This document shows positions 62,231-63,649 of a stretch of 63,649 nucleotides of DNA, one piece after another. Positions within the stretch are counted from its first letter, which is position 1; each line of letters opens with the position of its first letter. Below the pieces are notes generated by a model. It saw only the letters and a program-made list of their open reading frames with translations, was not told the DNA's origin and made no database searches. Source of the stretch: Promethearchaeota archaeon (lineage in GTDB: Archaea; Asgardarchaeota; Lokiarchaeia; Sigyniarchaeales; SOKP01); NCBI GenBank assembly GCA_019057795.1, contig JAHLWS010000063.1:1-63649 (forward strand), given 5' to 3'. The position numbers and the translations under genes were made by a program.

Positions 62231-62605
62231 TTAATTGTCATGTATCTCACGCATTAGTAGCTTTATAATTGTGAAAAGAATTTCTGGTGCGGATTTGTAC
62301 CATTCTCCATGAATTTTGTATTCGTCAAATTGGTCGTGTAATTCCTTCTCAAAGTTACCTTTAACATAAGCGATTAAATTTAATTTTTCAGGTGAGTTAC
62401 TTTGAATTTTTTTTATTCTTTTTAAAAGATCCTTTGAAAACCCAATTTTCATAAGATTCGTTTGTTCTCCTAATAAGAAATAAGTATAAACCTCTTCCTT
62501 ATTAAAAAATTTAGCTCCGAAAAATAAAAGTTCCTTATTATAAATATATAAGTCTTCAAAATTTTTATCAAATTCTTTGCTCGAAAGAACTTTTCTTTTA
62601 ACATA
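62231..62605 (-). CDS. GIY-YIG/T5orf172-like nuclease-domain protein, probably frameshifted near its start
   Basis: The intact 73-codon end (from ATG 62452) encodes MKIGFSKDLLKRIKKIQSNS, then PEKLNLIAYVKGNFEKELHD and FDEYKIHGEWYKSA. This matches the T5orf172/GIY-YIG subfamily, whose core is K-I-G-F-S-x-D...R...HGEWF. The same frame continues upstream through NKEEVYTYFLLGEQTN and KELLFFGAKFF, where the family's first strand lies, back to about 62600. A possible ATG at 62605 is one base out of frame, so a single indel near the start is likely. The full product would be about 125 residues. Such nucleases are common in viruses and mobile elements. Confidence 0.6.
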   Translation of the reverse strand, partial: YVKRKVLSSKEFDKNFEDLYIYNKELLFFGAKFFNKEEVYTYFLLGEQTNLMKIGFSKDLLKRIKKIQSNSPEKLNLIAYVKGNFEKELHDQFDEYKIHGEWYKSAPEILFTIIKLLMREIHDN

Positions 62606-62616
62606 AAAAATAATTA

Positions 62617-62809
62617 GGAGGTCATAAAAAAATTTTAATCCATAAAAAGAAGGGGAAGTTTAAGTTCAAGCACTCGATATAAAAAGGAAAAATTCCGGCT
62701 TTACAATAAACCGGCTAAGTGGAAAGATTTAAATGTTTTCGAAACATTGTTATTTCACAGAAAGATAAAATTCGATCATAGTATATCTTTTGAAAAATTA
62801 AAGTATTAA
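62617..62809 (+). pseudogene. Decayed small basic gene with a strong ribosome-binding site
   Basis: AGGAGGT at 62616-62622 is one of the strongest ribosome-binding sites seen in the window, but CAT instead of ATG follows. The frame then reads KKILIHKKKGKFKFKHS to a TAA. One frame over it continues TRYKKEKFRLYNKPAKWKDL and FETLLFHRKIKFDHSISF to TAA 62807. A missing start plus one frameshift would explain it. The product is Lys-rich and unclassified. Confidence 0.4.
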
Positions 62810-62846
62810 AAAATTAATAGAAATAAGATAGGGAAAACATAACCAT

Positions 62847-62956
62847 GACTCCTGCGTCACCCTGGATTTTTGTCTTTTGGTAGTGCGTAAAGCACTCATC
62901 TAATACTCCCCCTATTTTATTTTTGACCTTCTTATTAGGTCGCGACAGCAGGAGTC
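62847..62956 (+). ncRNA. Candidate structured RNA (nested hairpins in a 12-bp closing stem)
   Basis: GACTCCTGC-GTC at 62847-62858 pairs with GAC-A-GCAGGAGTC at 62944-62956 (12 pairs, one bulged A). Inside are two hairpins: AGTGC-GTAAA-GCACT (62882-62896) and GACC-(9)-GGTC (62925-62941). The segment is clearly richer in G+C than its surroundings, as folded RNAs are in AT-rich genomes. Either strand could be transcribed. A minus-strand frame crosses it (protein-like, with NKIGGVLDECFTHYQKTK) but uses codons rare in this window and lacks a start. No known RNA class was recognised. Confidence 0.5.
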
Positions 62957-63085
62957 GTCTTTTCCTTCTCCTTTTTTTGTCCTTATTCTTGCTTAATTAG
63001 ATGCAATTTCCAACTGTACTGTGAAAGTCTGAAATTTTTTAAAAATAAAAAAAAGAGTTTAGGTGGACCTGCTTAACTCTTATAA

Positions 63086-63457
63086 CTAAGCGTTAACTAC
63101 GACTATAATCGCAATAACGATAACTATTACGACTCCTACAAAAAATCCAATAATGACATCGGGAATGAAATTCGATATGAAAAATGTTCCAAATAACAAA
63201 TCTGAGTCTATATAAGAAGTTATAAACCAGTAATGAACGCCCATTACGATCGCCGTCCCACGACCTGTGATCCCTATTAATGCTATTACCATGATTATCA
63301 AAAACCTTTTGTATTTCAGTCTTTCCTCAGTCTTCTGCGCAGCTTTCTTTTGAGTTTGGTCTGCTTTATCGAGTCTTATACAATTTGGGCACATTTTATT
63401 GAACTTCTTAAATTGATGGTCCGAAATCTCTTCTCCACATTTTCCGCAAAATGGCAT
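63086..63457 (-). CDS. Small membrane protein with N-terminal zinc ribbon
   Basis: 123 residues. The zinc ribbon is FCGKCGEEISDHQFKKF with CPNC near residue 23. A charged linker (KADQTQKKAAQKTEERLKYK) leads into two hydrophobic helices, about residues 52-75 and 95-121. This form, zinc-ribbon plus two or more helices, is common among archaeal small membrane proteins of unknown function. It has its own ATG; the upstream flank to the window end is AT-rich with a repeated TTGAATTCGA at about 63539 and 63562. Confidence 0.7.
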   Translation of the reverse strand: MPFCGKCGEEISDHQFKKFNKMCPNCIRLDKADQTQKKAAQKTEERLKYKRFLIIMVIALIGITGRGTAIVMGVHYWFITSYIDSDLLFGTFFISNFIPDVIIGFFVGVVIVIVIAIIVVVNA

Positions 63458-63649
63458 GAATTACTACTATCTAGAATTATATTTAAAATTTATATTGTAA
63501 TTTCTGTAATGATTTTTAGAATCTCATATTTCAATTCGTTGAATTCGAAATTTTCACATTTGTTGAATTCGATGTTTTTAGCTGTTTTTATCGGTGGGTA
63601 GCAAAGTGGTACGGACCGAACGATATGCCAAAAAATAGTTAATCAAGAA

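Noticed and set aside
62847..62956. Hammerhead-type ribozyme on the minus strand
   Set aside because: A GATGA before a GTGC/GCAC hairpin is seen, but the required CTGATGA and GAAA core is not complete.
63598..63630. tRNA-like A-box (TAGCAAAGTGGTACGG) near the right edge
   Set aside because: No D-stem pairing, no B-box or matching acceptor arm before the window ends.
1..63649. CRISPR array or cas genes
   Set aside because: No regularly spaced repeats and no Cas protein; the only RNA-guided nuclease seen is TnpB.
1..63649. rRNA or complete tRNA genes
   Set aside because: No conserved rRNA segments and no convincing cloverleaf were noticed.

Overview
The window is AT-rich, gene-dense DNA. It mixes archaeal functions (a geranylgeranyl-reductase-type flavoprotein, MtrH, an F420/Ddn-type oxidoreductase, GH57, DUF422, TATA-like promoters) with proteins otherwise known mainly from eukaryotes. 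The latter are three Ras/Rab/Arf-type small GTPases, a gelsolin-like protein, two proteins with RING-variant zinc fingers (one joined to a vWA domain), a TPR/SNAP-like protein and a receptor-like membrane protein with a longin/roadblock-like cytosolic tail. This combination points to an Asgard archaeon, most likely of the Lokiarchaeia. That assignment is inferred from gene content only. Homopolymer-linked breaks, and a poly-C tract at the left edge, suggest a long-read or metagenomic contig.

Layout. 0-5.4 kb: a Pro/Glu-rich protein end, MFS transporter, ICMT-like methyltransferase, SDR, small RING-like protein, EFR1-type ferredoxin and a repeat-bearing lipoprotein. 5.5-7.5 kb: a divergent pair of a thymine/adenine-type DNA glycosylase with a catalytic-site Tyr and an orphan cytosine-C5 methyltransferase. 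7.7-11.2 kb: two paralogous small proteins flanking a geranylgeranyl reductase and a TnpB element. 11.2-16 kb: a nucleotidyltransferase remnant, a Rab-like GTPase divergent from a coiled-coil zinc-ribbon protein, flavodoxin, Ddn-like reductase and a CaCA exchanger. 16-21.3 kb: a glycyl radical enzyme, a DUF422 carotenoid-type membrane protein and three ICMT-like methyltransferases. 21.4-26 kb: a membrane-bound EEP hydrolase, a very probable multi-selenocysteine small protein with a SECIS-like hairpin, and two methyltransferases. 26-31 kb: the gelsolin-like protein and redox genes. 31-42 kb: a sulfo-carbohydrate region (GH4, alkylsulfatase-like MBL enzyme, two sulfatases, TauE/SafE exporter, M28 peptidase, QueG-like Fe-S protein). 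42-53 kb: the longin-tailed receptor, a U32 peptidase, Pcm, a GH57 enzyme, a degenerate small GTPase and a maltokinase-like protein. 53-60 kb: an RHH regulator with small genes, an ArsR-type regulator, a TPR protein, MtrH, a vWA-RING protein and an Arf/Rag-like GTPase. 60-63.6 kb: a cluster of small, Cys-rich or broken genes with a folded-RNA candidate, resembling the cargo of an integrated element.

The most notable item is a 69-codon gene at 23753..23962 (minus strand). Its reading frame is interrupted by four codons that are all UGA, embedded in a zinc-ribbon/Cys-rich context where relatives carry cysteines. A hairpin with eukaryote-like AUGA/UGA SECIS core elements starts just after its UAA stop. 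Second are the glycosylase/methyltransferase pair, which looks like 5-methylcytosine marking coupled to repair of its deamination product, and a nested-hairpin RNA candidate at 62847..62956.

Many small proteins have no assignable function. Family names are given from motif recognition, without database searches.
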